Positions 17,899 through 26,725 are shown, counted from the first letter of the stretch. The stretch is 64,000 bases of DNA from Burkholderiales bacterium 8X (GCA_902506565.1 LR732703.1:1570525-1634524); one strand, 5' to 3'. Numbers and translations: made by a program. The notes: generated by a model not told the origin, from the letters alone.

Positions 17899-19179
17899 AT
17901 GACCATCGCCATCTTCCTCGGCGCCTTGCTCGGCGCCATGGCCATCGGCGTGCCGATCGCTTATTCCTTGCTGCTCTGCGGCGTCGCGCTGATGTGGCAT
18001 CTCGACCTGTTCGATGCCCAGATCCTGGCGCAGAACGTGATCAACGGCGCCGACAGCTTCCCGCTCCTGGCCGTGCCCTTCTTCATGCTCGCCGGCGAGG
18101 CGATGAACCAGGGCGGCCTGTCGCGCCGCATCGTCAACCTGGCGCTGGCGGTGGTGGGTCATGTGCGGGGCGGGCTCGGCTATGTCGCGATCGTGGCAGC
18201 CTGCATCCTGTCGGCGCTTTCGGGTTCGGCGGTGGCCGACGCGGCCGCGCTGTCGGCGCTGTTGATTCCGATGATGGTCGCGGCCGGCCACGACAAGGCC
18301 CGCTCCGGCGGGCTGATCGCGGCCTCGGGCGTGATCGGGCCGATCATCCCGCCGTCGATCGGCTTCGTGATCTTCGGGGTCGCGGCCAATGTCTCGATCT
18401 CCAAGCTCTTCCTGGCCGGCATCTTCCCGGGCATCCTGATCGGCGCCTCGCTCTGGTTCACCTGGTGGTGGCTGGTGCGCAAGGAAAAGGTGGTGCCGCC
18501 GCCGCGCCAGAGCGCCGGCGAGATGATGAAGGCGCTGCGCGATGCCACCTGGGCCCTGCTGCTGCCCTTCATCATCCTGTTCGGGCTGCGCTTCGGCATC
18601 TTCACGCCGACCGAGGCCGCGGTGGTCGCGGCGGTCTACGCGATCTTCGTGGCGACGGTGGTCTATCGCGAGCTCAAGCCGTCGCAGTTCTACGCGATGT
18701 TCGTCTCGGCCGCCAAGACCAGCGCGATCGTGATGTTCCTGGTGGCGGCCGCGATGGTCTCGGCCTGGCTCATCACCGTGGCCGACCTGCCGGCCAAGCT
18801 GGTCGCGCTGCTCGAGCCGCTGATCGCGAGCCCGATGCTGCTGATGGTGGTGATCATGGTGCTGGTCATCGCGGTCGGCACCGCGATGGACATGACGCCG
18901 ACCATCCTGATCCTCACGCCGGTGCTGATGCCGGTGATCAAGGCAGCCGGCATCGACCCGATCTACTTCGGCGTGCTCTTCATCATCAACAACTCGATCG
19001 GGCTGATCACGCCGCCGGTGGGCACGGTGCTCAACGTGGTCGCAGGCGTCGGCCGCATGAAGATGGACGAGGTGACCCGCGGCGTCTGGCCGTTCGCGAT
19101 CGCCGAGTTCGCCATGATGTTCCTGATGGTGCTGTTCCCGCAGCTGGTGATCTGGCCGGCCCGCTGGCTGAGCGGCTGA
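17899..19179 (+). CDS. dctM: TRAP transporter large membrane subunit (DctM)
   Basis: A 426-residue integral membrane protein with a dozen or so hydrophobic helices. Hallmarks are S-G-S-A-V-A-D near residues 110-116, I-G-P-I-I-P-P-S-I near residues 149-157, F-T-P-T-E-A-A near residues 235-241 and the C-terminal I-T-P-P-V-G-T. It is the Na+-driven transport channel that takes substrate from the periplasmic binding protein. It starts 1 bp after dctQ. The binding-protein gene follows 63 bp later, an order (Q-M-P) different from the second TRAP locus at 34768-37610. Confidence 0.96.
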   Translation: MTIAIFLGALLGAMAIGVPIAYSLLLCGVALMWHLDLFDAQILAQNVINGADSFPLLAVPFFMLAGEAMNQGGLSRRIVNLALAVVGHVRGGLGYVAIVAACILSALSGSAVADAAALSALLIPMMVAAGHDKARSGGLIAASGVIGPIIPPSIGFVIFGVAANVSISKLFLAGIFPGILIGASLWFTWWWLVRKEKVVPPPRQSAGEMMKALRDATWALLLPFIILFGLRFGIFTPTEAAVVAAVYAIFVATVVYRELKPSQFYAMFVSAAKTSAIVMFLVAAAMVSAWLITVADLPAKLVALLEPLIASPMLLMVVIMVLVIAVGTAMDMTPTILILTPVLMPVIKAAGIDPIYFGVLFIINNSIGLITPPVGTVLNVVAGVGRMKMDEVTRGVWPFAIAEFAMMFLMVLFPQLVIWPARWLSG

Positions 19180-19242
19180 CGACCTTTTCGGACCATTTCC
19201 CGTTCCCTGCCATTCGACCCGTCAATCCAAGGAGACTTTTCG

Positions 19243-20256
19243 ATGAAGAACCTGTTCAAGAAGACCACCGTCGCCGCAATCGCCTTCATGGCCTTCGCGG
19301 TGGCCGGCACCGCCGCAGCCGAAGTCAAGGAACGCACGCTCAAGTTCGCGTTCCAGAACCAGACCGGCCATCCGCAGGCGCAGGGCGCACAGAAGTTCGC
19401 CGACCTGGTGGCCGAGAAGTCGGGCAAGAAGATCACCGTGAAGCTGTTCCCCGGCGGCACGCTCGGCGGCGACCTGCAGACGGTGTCGGCGATGCAGGGC
19501 GGCACGGTCGAGATCACGGTGCTCAATGCCGGCATCCTTTCGTCGCAGGTGAAGGAATTCGCGGCCTACGACTTCCCGTTCCTGTTCGCGAATGCGCAGG
19601 AAGCCGACGCGGTGACCGACGGGCCGTTCGGCCAGAAGCTCCTGGCCAAGCTCGACGAGAAGAACCTGCACGGCCTCGGCTATTGGGACCTCGGCTTTCG
19701 GAACGTGACCAACAGCAAGCGCCCGATCGCCAAGGCCGAAGACCTGGCCGGACTCAAGATCCGCGTGATCCAGTCGCCGATCTACATCGACCTCTTCAAT
19801 ACGCTGGGCGCGAACGCGACGCCGATGCCGTTCCCGGAACTCTATTCGGCGCTCGACCAGAAGGCGGTCGACGGACAGGAGAACCCGAACACGGTGATCG
19901 CATCGTCCAAGTTCGCCGAGGTGCAGAAGCACCTGACCCAGACCCGGCACATCTACAACCCGCAGGCGCTAATCGTCAGCAAGAAGGCCTGGGACTCGAT
20001 GAGCGCCGAGGAGAAGAAGATCATCAACGATGCCGCGGCCGAGGCGACCGCCTTCCAGCGCAAGGTCTCGCGCGACGCGGCGGACACCGCACTGGACGCG
20101 CTCAAGAAAGCCGGCATGACCGTGACCGAGCTGCCGCCGGCCGAAGTCGCCAAGCTGCGCGAGAAGGTCAAGCCGGTGATCGACAAGTACTCGGCCGCGG
20201 TCGGCGAGCCGACCGTCAAGGAACTGATGGCCGAGATCGCGAAGGTCCGCAAGTAG
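19243..20256 (+). CDS. dctP: TRAP transporter substrate-binding protein (DctP)
   Basis: A 337-residue periplasmic protein with a Sec signal peptide (K-N-L-F-K-K then a hydrophobic core ending A-G-T-A-A-A-E, cleavage near residue 26). The DctP domain contains the conserved Arg in L-K-I-R-V-I-Q-S-P, which binds substrate carboxylate in the family, and the following A-T-P-M-P-F-P-E-L. The cluster suggests shikimate, quinate or another hydroxy-ring carboxylate as ligand. AAGGAG precedes the start, consistent with high expression of the binding protein. Confidence 0.94.
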   Translation: MKNLFKKTTVAAIAFMAFAVAGTAAAEVKERTLKFAFQNQTGHPQAQGAQKFADLVAEKSGKKITVKLFPGGTLGGDLQTVSAMQGGTVEITVLNAGILSSQVKEFAAYDFPFLFANAQEADAVTDGPFGQKLLAKLDEKNLHGLGYWDLGFRNVTNSKRPIAKAEDLAGLKIRVIQSPIYIDLFNTLGANATPMPFPELYSALDQKAVDGQENPNTVIASSKFAEVQKHLTQTRHIYNPQALIVSKKAWDSMSAEEKKIINDAAAEATAFQRKVSRDAADTALDALKKAGMTVTELPPAEVAKLREKVKPVIDKYSAAVGEPTVKELMAEIAKVRK

Positions 20257-20294
20257 GCGCGGCCGAAGCCATCGAAATCGAGCGGAACCACCCC

Positions 20295-21128
20295 ATGATC
20301 ACCGGCAGGACCACACTCATCGCGCACATCGGTTTTCCGACCGAAAGCTTCAAGGCGCCGATGATCTACAACCCGTGGTTCGAGCACCGCCAGATCGACG
20401 CGGTGGTGGTGCCGATGGGCTGCAGGGCCGAGGACTATCCGGCGTTCCTGCGCTCGCTCTTCAAGCTGAGCAACATCCGGGGCGCGCTGGTGACCATGCC
20501 GCACAAGATCACGACGCTTTCGCTGGTGGACGAAGCCACGCCCACCGCGCGCATCGCCGGCGCCTGCAACGCGGTGCTGAAGCGGGCCGACGGGAGCCTG
20601 CTGGGCGACCAGTTCGATGGTGCCGGCTTCGTGCGCGGCGTCGAGCGAAAGGGTCTGGTTCTGCAAGGTTGCCGTGCGCTGGTCTCCGGCAGCGGCGGCG
20701 TGGGCTCGGCCATCGCGGCTTCGCTTGCCGGCGCCGGTGTCGGCGAAATCGCGTTGTTCGATGCGAACCCGGCTGCGGCGGAGGCGTTGGCCGGAAGGCT
20801 CCGCGCGCACTATCCCGAGCTGCGGGTCGTCACGGGTTCGCGCGATCCGGACGGCTTCGACCTGGTGGTCAACGCGACGCCGCTCGGCATGAACGAAGGC
20901 GATGCGATGCCCTTCGACCTGGATCGCATGGCGCCGACGACCTTCGTCGGCGAGGTGGTGATGAAATCCGAGTACACGCCGTTGTTGCAGGCGGCGCTCG
21001 CCAAGGGCTGCAAGGTGCAGGTCGGTACCGACATGCTGTTCGAGATGATTCCGGCGTACCTGGAGTTCTTCGGCTTCGGCACCGCGACGCCGGAGGCGCT
21101 GCGCGAGGTGGCGACGCTGGCCTACTAG
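20295..21128 (+). CDS. Shikimate dehydrogenase-family protein 2 (atypical substrate pocket)
   Basis: A 277-residue AroE-fold protein, only distantly similar to the copy at 15486. Catalytic Lys71 (T-M-P-H-K) and Asp108 (Q-F-D-G-A-G) are present, as are the Rossmann glycines (S-G-S-G-G-V-G-S) and V-N-A-T-P-L-G-M. The carboxylate-binding serine pair is again missing: the segment reads G-F-P-T-E-S-F-K-A-P, placing Phe and Ala at the serine positions. It lies between dctP and pcaB. It may be the second of two dehydrogenases with different substrates (shikimate versus quinate, or another cyclic acid). Quinate use would also need a 3-dehydroquinate dehydratase, which is not in the window. Confidence 0.85.
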   Translation: MITGRTTLIAHIGFPTESFKAPMIYNPWFEHRQIDAVVVPMGCRAEDYPAFLRSLFKLSNIRGALVTMPHKITTLSLVDEATPTARIAGACNAVLKRADGSLLGDQFDGAGFVRGVERKGLVLQGCRALVSGSGGVGSAIAASLAGAGVGEIALFDANPAAAEALAGRLRAHYPELRVVTGSRDPDGFDLVVNATPLGMNEGDAMPFDLDRMAPTTFVGEVVMKSEYTPLLQAALAKGCKVQVGTDMLFEMIPAYLEFFGFGTATPEALREVATLAY

Positions 21129-21160
21129 GCAATCTGAAAATCAGTGGATCCGATCCGATC

Positions 21161-22381
21161 ATGAGCATCTTCGAAGGTTTTCTCTCCACGCCCGAAACCC
21201 TGGCTGCCTTCGGCGACCGCAATTTCGTCGACGCCATGCTGCGCTTCGAGGCGGCCCTGGCCAAGGCCCAGGCGGCCGAGGGCCTGATCCCCGATGCGGC
21301 CGCCCGTTCGATCGTGGCGAGCTGCAAGGTCGAGCTGTTCGACGTGGCCAACATCGTGCGCGAAAGCGGCCGGGCCGGCAGTGTCGCGATCCCGCTGGTG
21401 AAGAGCTTGAAGGACGCGGTGCGGGTCTTCAATGCCGACGCCGTGGCGCACGTTCATTTCGGCAGCACCAGCCAGGACGTGATCGACAGCGCGATGGCGC
21501 TGGTCACGCAGCAGGCGATGGTTGCCATCGATGTCGATCTGCGCCAGGCCGCCAGGGCCTTGCTGCAGCAGGCCCGGCAGCACGCCGCCACGCCGGTGCT
21601 GGCGCGCACGTTGATGCAGCCGGCATCGGTCACCAGCTTCGGCTTCAAGTGCGTGGGCTGGGCGGCGCCGTTGGTGCGGGCCCGCGCGCGGCTGGCAGAG
21701 GCGTCGCGGCAGGCGCTGCAGCTTCAGCTGGGCGGCGCGGTCGGTACGCTGGCGCAGATGAAGGGGCAGGGGCCGGCGGTTCGCAAGCGGATGGCGGCCG
21801 AGCTCGGCCTCGCCGACCCTGGCGCCACCTGGCACACCCAGCGGGACGAATGGGTGGCGCTCGGCTGCGAGCTGGGCTTGATGGTCGGCAGCCTCGGCAA
21901 GATCGCGACCGACATCGCCTTGATGGGCCAGTACGAAGTCGGCGAAGTTTCCGAGCCGAGCGAGCCGGGGCGCGGCGGATCGTCCGCCATGCCGCACAAG
22001 AAGAATCCGGTGGCGTCGATGGTGGCGTTGGCAGCAGCCCAACGAGCGCCGCAGCGGGTCGCGGCGCTGCTGGCCGCCATGCCGCAGGCGCACGAGCGGG
22101 CGCTCGGCGCCTGGCAAGCCGAGCTGGCCGAATGGCCGCAGCTCCTGATGTCGGCCCACGGCAGCGTGCGCGCCATGGCGGGGGCATTGCCCGGGCTCCA
22201 GGTGGATGCGGAGCGGATGCGTTCCAATATCGATCGGCTGCGCGCAGAGCTGCCGGTCGAAGCCGCCGACGAGTGGTTCGCACCCGGCCTGGCCGATGGG
22301 GCTGCCGCTCTGGCGATGGAGCAGGCGGCAGCGCTCCAGCTGCAGCTCGACCGGCAGGCTGTCGCCGCCGGCGCGAACTAG
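21161..22381 (+). CDS. pcaB: 3-carboxy-cis,cis-muconate cycloisomerase
   Basis: A 406-residue member of the fumarase/argininosuccinate lyase superfamily. It has the signature loop G-G-S-S-A-M-P-H-K-K-N-P near residues 273-284 and the upstream H-F-G-S-T-S-Q-D near residues 98-105. PcaB lactonises 3-carboxy-cis,cis-muconate, the product of protocatechuate 3,4-dioxygenase, to 4-carboxymuconolactone. It follows the second SDH-like gene by 32 bp and precedes pcaC, pathway-ordered. The start at 21161 (M-S-I-F-E-G-F-L) suits the family length; a longer in-frame opening upstream lies inside the previous gene. Confidence 0.94.
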   Translation: MSIFEGFLSTPETLAAFGDRNFVDAMLRFEAALAKAQAAEGLIPDAAARSIVASCKVELFDVANIVRESGRAGSVAIPLVKSLKDAVRVFNADAVAHVHFGSTSQDVIDSAMALVTQQAMVAIDVDLRQAARALLQQARQHAATPVLARTLMQPASVTSFGFKCVGWAAPLVRARARLAEASRQALQLQLGGAVGTLAQMKGQGPAVRKRMAAELGLADPGATWHTQRDEWVALGCELGLMVGSLGKIATDIALMGQYEVGEVSEPSEPGRGGSSAMPHKKNPVASMVALAAAQRAPQRVAALLAAMPQAHERALGAWQAELAEWPQLLMSAHGSVRAMAGALPGLQVDAERMRSNIDRLRAELPVEAADEWFAPGLADGAAALAMEQAAALQLQLDRQAVAAGAN

Positions 22382-22427
22382 CCGGCCCGGGATGCTGGCC
22401 TCCACCCCTACCGCTAACGACATCGAC

Positions 22428-22883
22428 ATGACTTCGCCCGAAACCCCGAACCCCGCTTCGAAACCCGTCGACCCGACCGTCGCCGACAGCTACCGGAACG
22501 GCCTCGTCCAGCGCCGCCGCGTGCTGGGCGACGCCTGGGTCGACAGGTCGCTCGCCAATCGCAACGAGTTCAACGCCGAGTTCCAGGAACTCATCACCCG
22601 GCACGCATGGAACGACATCTGGTCGCGCCCGGCGCTCGGCGACAAGACCCGGCGCTACATGGTGCTGTCGATGATGCTGGGCATCCATGCCTACGAGGAA
22701 TTCGCGATGCACACGCGGGCCGCACTCGACGGCCCCGAGGATTCGCGGTTGACGCCGGACGACATCAAGGAAGTCATCATGATGGCCGCCATCTACTGCG
22801 GCGTGCCGGTCGCCAATCACGCGTTCGGCATCGCGACCGCGATCCTGCGCGAAAAAGGACTGCTCGCGGAATCGGCCAAGTGA
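22428..22883 (+). CDS. pcaC: 4-carboxymuconolactone decarboxylase
   Basis: A 151-residue protein of the carboxymuconolactone decarboxylase family: R-R-R-V-L-G-D near residues 25-31, the core R-Y-M-V-L-S-M-M-L-G, E-E-F-A-M-H-T-R-A-A-L, and the C-terminal I-Y-C-G-V-P-V-A-N. It decarboxylates 4-carboxymuconolactone to 3-oxoadipate enol-lactone. I chose the ATG at 22428; an in-frame ATG at 22392 is also possible and neither has a clear ribosome site. The protein is slightly longer than stand-alone PcaC (about 130 residues) because of a Pro/Thr-rich leader. Its stop overlaps the next start (GTGA). Confidence 0.9.
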   Translation: MTSPETPNPASKPVDPTVADSYRNGLVQRRRVLGDAWVDRSLANRNEFNAEFQELITRHAWNDIWSRPALGDKTRRYMVLSMMLGIHAYEEFAMHTRAALDGPEDSRLTPDDIKEVIMMAAIYCGVPVANHAFGIATAILREKGLLAESAK

Positions 22884-24091
22884 GGCCGGCAGCCGGCAAG
22901 GGCACGAGCTTCGCGCTGCTCCTGCCCTTGCTGCTGGCAGCGCAGCCGGTCGCCACGGATTCGTATCTGCCGGCGCTGCCGGCGATTGCCGCCGACCTCG
23001 GCTCCGCCAGCGCCAGCCTTACGGTGTTCGTGCTGGCCTTCGGCTTCGCGCAGCTGGTCTGCGGCCCACTGGCCGATCGCTTCGGCCGCCGACCGCTCTT
23101 GCTGTGGGGGCTGGCCAGCTATTCGCTCGCGGCGCTCGGCTGCACCCTGGCGGCCGAGGTGCCGCTCCTGGTGGCCTGCCGCGCCCTGCAGGGCATGTCG
23201 ATGGCGGCCATCTTCGTCTGCGCGCGGGCGGCGGTGCGCGACCTCTATCCCGCACACGAAGGTCCGCAGGTGATGGCACGCGGCCTCACCGGCCTCGGCG
23301 TGGTCGCGCTGGCTGCGCCGCTCCTGGGCGCGTTCGCGGTGCAGCATGCAGGCTGGCGCTGGGTGCTCGGCGGCATGGCGGTGTACGGCGCGGTGCTGTG
23401 GATCGTCTGCTGGCGCGGCTTCGCGGAGACCCGTCGCGCCAGCGAGCCCACGAGCGGCGAGCCGACCGGCGGCGTGCGCGAGGTCTTCGCGAGCGCGGGC
23501 TTCCGGGCCTGGTCGTCAGTGGCCATCGCCACCTGGGCGGGCCTCTTCTGCTTCTTGCTGCTCTCGCCGATGGTCTACATCAGCTACCTGGGCCTCTCGC
23601 CGACGCTCTACGGCTGGATTCCGGCCGGCGGGGCGCTGGTGTACATCCTCAGCACCATGCTGTGCCGGCGGCTGCTGCGGCGCCATGGTCCCGTGCGTAC
23701 GGTGCAATGGGCCTCGATGCTCAGCCTGGCCGGGCCGCTCTTGCAGGCGGTCGGCTGCCTGGTGTGGCCCGGCACGCTCTGGCCGCTGTTGCTGGGCCAC
23801 GCGATGTACGCGGTCGGCCACGGCATCCACCAGCCTTGCGGACAGGCCGGCGCGGTCGGCGATCTGCCGCATCTCGCGGGCCGCGCGGTGTCGTGGTCGG
23901 GATTCGGCATGATGCTGGTGGCTTTCGCGACCGGCCAGCTGGCCGCCAGCTTCGTCGACCCGACCTTCAGCAACGGCGCCTGGCCGATGGTGCTGCCGAT
24001 GCTGGCTGCAGGGCTCGTGCTGGTGACGATCGCTTTCGGCTGGCTGCCGCGGCTTGCTTCCACTCATCCATCCAAGGAAAGAACGACATGA
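22880..24091 (+). CDS. MFS transporter of the Bcr/CflA drug-resistance type, GTG start
   Basis: A 403-residue, 12-helix major facilitator of the Bcr/CflA subfamily. It shows the N-terminal D-S-Y-L-P-A-L-P motif (residues about 24-31) and G-P-L-A-D-R-F-G-R-R-P in the loop between helices 2 and 3. Members export small molecules. Placed between pcaC and pcaD with stop/start overlaps on both sides (GTGA upstream, ATGA downstream), it is certainly part of the operon. An efflux or relief role for an aromatic or lactone intermediate is a reasonable inference. The GTG at 22880 is the only start compatible with pcaC. Confidence 0.88.
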   Translation: MRPAAGKGTSFALLLPLLLAAQPVATDSYLPALPAIAADLGSASASLTVFVLAFGFAQLVCGPLADRFGRRPLLLWGLASYSLAALGCTLAAEVPLLVACRALQGMSMAAIFVCARAAVRDLYPAHEGPQVMARGLTGLGVVALAAPLLGAFAVQHAGWRWVLGGMAVYGAVLWIVCWRGFAETRRASEPTSGEPTGGVREVFASAGFRAWSSVAIATWAGLFCFLLLSPMVYISYLGLSPTLYGWIPAGGALVYILSTMLCRRLLRRHGPVRTVQWASMLSLAGPLLQAVGCLVWPGTLWPLLLGHAMYAVGHGIHQPCGQAGAVGDLPHLAGRAVSWSGFGMMLVAFATGQLAASFVDPTFSNGAWPMVLPMLAAGLVLVTIAFGWLPRLASTHPSKERTT

Positions 24092-24852
24092 CCCGTTTGA
24101 ACGTGCTGCGCGAAGGCCGCGGTCCCTTCGTCGTGCTGAGCCACGCGCTCGGCTGCGACCTTCACATGTGGGACGGCGTGGCCGCCGAGCTGTCCCGGGC
24201 GCACACCGTCCTGCGCTACGACCACCGCAATCACGGGCAATCCGAACGGCTGCCCGGCCCGCTCACCATGCAGATGCTGGCGGACGATGCCGCCGAGATG
24301 ATCGAGCGCGAGGCGGCAGGCGAGCCGGTGCATTTCGTCGGCCTGTCGATGGGCGGCATGACCGGGCAGGCCCTGGCGATCTCGAACGAAAAGCTGCTGC
24401 GCAGCCTGGTGATCGCCAACTCGTCCGCCCACTACACCGACACGAGTCCCTGGAAGAGCCGCATCGAGACCGTCCGCGCGCAGGGCGTGAAGGCCATCGC
24501 TGCCGGGGCCGTCGGCCGCTGGCTCACGCCCGATTTCATGGCCACACCCGAAGGCGCGGCAGCCGGCGCGAAGCTGCAGAAAACGCTCGAGCAATGCGAC
24601 TCGGCCGGCTATGCCGCCAGCTGCGAAGCGGTCGCGGCCATCGACTTCCGGGCCAGCAACCGGAACATCGCCGTTCCGACCCTGGTCATTGCCGGCTCGC
24701 GCGACGAGGCCACGCCGCCTTCGATGTCCGAGGAAATGGTCGCGGCCATTCCGAAGGCACGACTCGCGAGCATCGACGCAGCGCATCTGAGCGCGGTCGA
24801 GCAGCCGGTGGCGTTCACGGCGCTCCTGATCGACTTCTGGCGCAGCCTCTGA
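24088..24852 (+). CDS. pcaD: 3-oxoadipate enol-lactonase
   Basis: A 254-residue alpha/beta hydrolase with the triad Ser87 (G-L-S-M-G-G), Asp206 (G-S-R-D-E-A-T) and His233 (D-A-A-H-L-S). PcaD hydrolyses 3-oxoadipate enol-lactone to 3-oxoadipate (beta-ketoadipate). Starting R-L-N-V-L-R-E-G, it matches the family length. It is the last gene of the tight pca block; a 116-bp gap separates it from the DsbA-like gene. AAGGAAAG upstream supports the start at 24088. The next step, CoA transfer, could be done by the pair at 55006-56452. Confidence 0.93.
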   Translation: MTRLNVLREGRGPFVVLSHALGCDLHMWDGVAAELSRAHTVLRYDHRNHGQSERLPGPLTMQMLADDAAEMIEREAAGEPVHFVGLSMGGMTGQALAISNEKLLRSLVIANSSAHYTDTSPWKSRIETVRAQGVKAIAAGAVGRWLTPDFMATPEGAAAGAKLQKTLEQCDSAGYAASCEAVAAIDFRASNRNIAVPTLVIAGSRDEATPPSMSEEMVAAIPKARLASIDAAHLSAVEQPVAFTALLIDFWRSL

Positions 24853-24968
24853 GGCATCGCGCGCTGGGGCGGGGTCGCTGCACCGCCTGTGGGGACAAAG
24901 CCGCCGGGGCGCTGCGTTGCTGGCCGGCGCGGGCATCATGCAGAGTCGCTCATTCAACGGATAGCCGC

Positions 24969-25643
24969 ATGACCAACCGCCTCAAGATCGACTTCGTCTC
25001 CGATGTTTCCTGCCCGTGGTGCGCCGTCGGGCTGGGCGCCCTCGAAACCGCGCTGGCGAACGTCGGGCCGGAGATCGATGCCGAGCTGCACTTCCAGCCC
25101 TTCGAGCTCAACCCGCAGATGCCGCCCGAGGGCCAGGATGCCTTCGAGCACCTCCACCAGAAATACGGCAGCAGCCGGGAGCAACAGGCCCAGGCCCGGG
25201 AGGCCATTCGGCAGCGCGGCGCCCAGGTCGGCTTCGAGTTCCGGCAGGAAGGCCGCTCGCGGGTCTGGAACACCTTCGATGCGCACCGGCTCCTGCACTG
25301 GGCCGAGCTCGAGGGCCTCGCGCAGCAGGCCGCGCTCAAGAAGGCGCTGCTGCGTGCCTGCCATACCGACGGTGAAAACCCGTCCGACCACGAGGTGCTG
25401 GTGCGGCTGGCGGTGGAGGCGGGGCTCGATGCGGAGCGTGCGCGCGCCATCCTGCAGAGCGACGAGTACGCGGCCGAAACCCGCGAGCGCGAGCGGCTCT
25501 ACACCGATGCCGGCATCCACTCGGTGCCGGCGATCATCATCAACGACCGGCACCTGATCTCCGGTGGCCAGCCGGTCGAGGTGTTCGAACGCGCGCTGCG
25601 CCAGATCGCCGGTGCCGCGCCGCAGGCCACGGCATTCGCCTGA
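24969..25643 (+). CDS. DsbA-family oxidoreductase (FrnE-like)
   Basis: A 224-residue cytoplasmic thioredoxin-fold protein with the C-P-W-C active-site motif near residues 16-19 (D-V-S-C-P-W-C) and the cis-Pro segment S-V-P-A-I-I-I near residues 181-187. It belongs to the FrnE/2-hydroxychromene-2-carboxylate isomerase-like branch of DsbA proteins and has no signal peptide. Some members are disulfide isomerases in stress resistance; others act in polyketide or aromatic metabolism. Its position after pcaD may be chance. The ribosome site is poor. Confidence 0.9.
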   Translation: MTNRLKIDFVSDVSCPWCAVGLGALETALANVGPEIDAELHFQPFELNPQMPPEGQDAFEHLHQKYGSSREQQAQAREAIRQRGAQVGFEFRQEGRSRVWNTFDAHRLLHWAELEGLAQQAALKKALLRACHTDGENPSDHEVLVRLAVEAGLDAERARAILQSDEYAAETRERERLYTDAGIHSVPAIIINDRHLISGGQPVEVFERALRQIAGAAPQATAFA

Positions 25644-25662
25644 ACCTGCAGCCGGGGGCCTC

Positions 25663-25704
25663 GCACCTGGCGCCCGGCACCGGACGCCCGGCAGCTGGCA
25701 CCTG
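25663..25704. repeat. Nested GC-rich direct repeats
   Basis: GCACCTG occurs at 25663-25669 and 25698-25704 and encloses two copies of CGCCCGGCA at 25671-25679 and 25685-25693. The block fills much of the non-coding gap (25644-25840) between the FrnE-like and DUF3014 genes. I see no gene in the rest of that gap. Confidence 0.6.
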
Positions 25705-25840
25705 AACGACTCTGCCCTCTGGCCGACTGGCAGGCGGCGAGTCCGCGGTGACATGGCGTTACCGCAGGCTCACCGCCCATGCCTTCCAATGACTCCGCGC
25801 CCTGCAAGACCCCGCCAGACGACGAAAGGATCCGTTGCCC

Positions 25841-26725
25841 ATGCCCGAACGGGAACCCCACCACCGACCTCGCCAGGATTCATCGCCCTGGACCTTCGTG
25901 ATCGTCGTGGTCGCGCTGGTGGCCGCCGGCCTCGGCTGGTGGTACTGGACGCACTACCGCAAACCGCCGCCGGCGACACCGCCGACGGCTTCGGTGCCGC
26001 AACCCGACGCGCCGACACCGCCGCCGGCCGCTCCGCCGGTCGCGACCGGTCCGCAGAATCCGGTCGACGCGCTGGCCTCGCCCGATGCCTCGCTGCCGCC
26101 GCTCGGCGAGGCGGATGCCAGGGTCGCCGCGCTCCTGGCCGAATTGCTCGGCAAGAAGGCGCTCGGCGACTTCCTGCAGACCGACGGCTTCGTGCGACGC
26201 TTCGTAGCCACGGTCGACAACCTGGCGCGGGCGCAGGCGCCCTCGCGGATCTGGCCGGTGCAGTCCGCGCCGGATCGGTTCAAGGTCGAGGGCCAGGGCG
26301 CCGCCCAGGTCATCAGCGCGGACAACGGCGGACGCTACACCCCCTTCGTGCTGTTCGCGGAGTCGGTGGACAGCCGCAAGGCGGTCGCGCTGTACGCCCG
26401 GCTCTATCCGCTCTTCCAGCAAGCCTATGAAGAGCTCGGCTATCCGGGCAAGTACTTCAACGATCGGATGGTCGCGGTGCTCGACCATCTGCTGGCGGCG
26501 CCGGAACCGTCCGGGCCGATCAAGGTCCGCCTCACCGAGGTCAAGGGCGACATGGCGCCCAACCGTCCGTGGCTGCGCTACGAGTTCGAGGATCCGAAGC
26601 TGGAGTCGCTCTCGGCAGGGCAGAAGCTCATGGTGCGGATGGGCCCGGTCAACGAGCGGCGGATGAAGGCTCGGCTGGCCGAGGTTCGCCAGCAGCTCGC
26701 GACCGGAGAGCTGGCGAAAAAGTAG
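25841..26725 (+). CDS. DUF3014 domain protein
   Basis: A 294-residue protein with one N-terminal transmembrane helix (about residues 18-38), a Pro/Ala-rich linker (40-72) and a DUF3014-type periplasmic domain (about 80-290; F-V-R-R-F-V-A-T-V-D-N-L and Y-F-N-D-R-M-V-A-V are conserved-looking). Function is unknown. AGGA at 25827-25830 suits the ATG at 25841 better than a TTG 6 bp earlier. It is convergent with the YciI-like gene. No neighbour gives a functional hint. Confidence 0.85.
   Translation: MPEREPHHRPRQDSSPWTFVIVVVALVAAGLGWWYWTHYRKPPPATPPTASVPQPDAPTPPPAAPPVATGPQNPVDALASPDASLPPLGEADARVAALLAELLGKKALGDFLQTDGFVRRFVATVDNLARAQAPSRIWPVQSAPDRFKVEGQGAAQVISADNGGRYTPFVLFAESVDSRKAVALYARLYPLFQQAYEELGYPGKYFNDRMVAVLDHLLAAPEPSGPIKVRLTEVKGDMAPNRPWLRYEFEDPKLESLSAGQKLMVRMGPVNERRMKARLAEVRQQLATGELAKK

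Noticed and set aside
17994-21128. A 1044-codon open frame overlapping dctM, dctP and SDH-like 2
   Set aside because: It only joins alternative frames with the true SDH-like gene at its end. Its first 700 residues are Arg/Gly/Asp-rich without any domain, while the other frame encodes clear transporter proteins.
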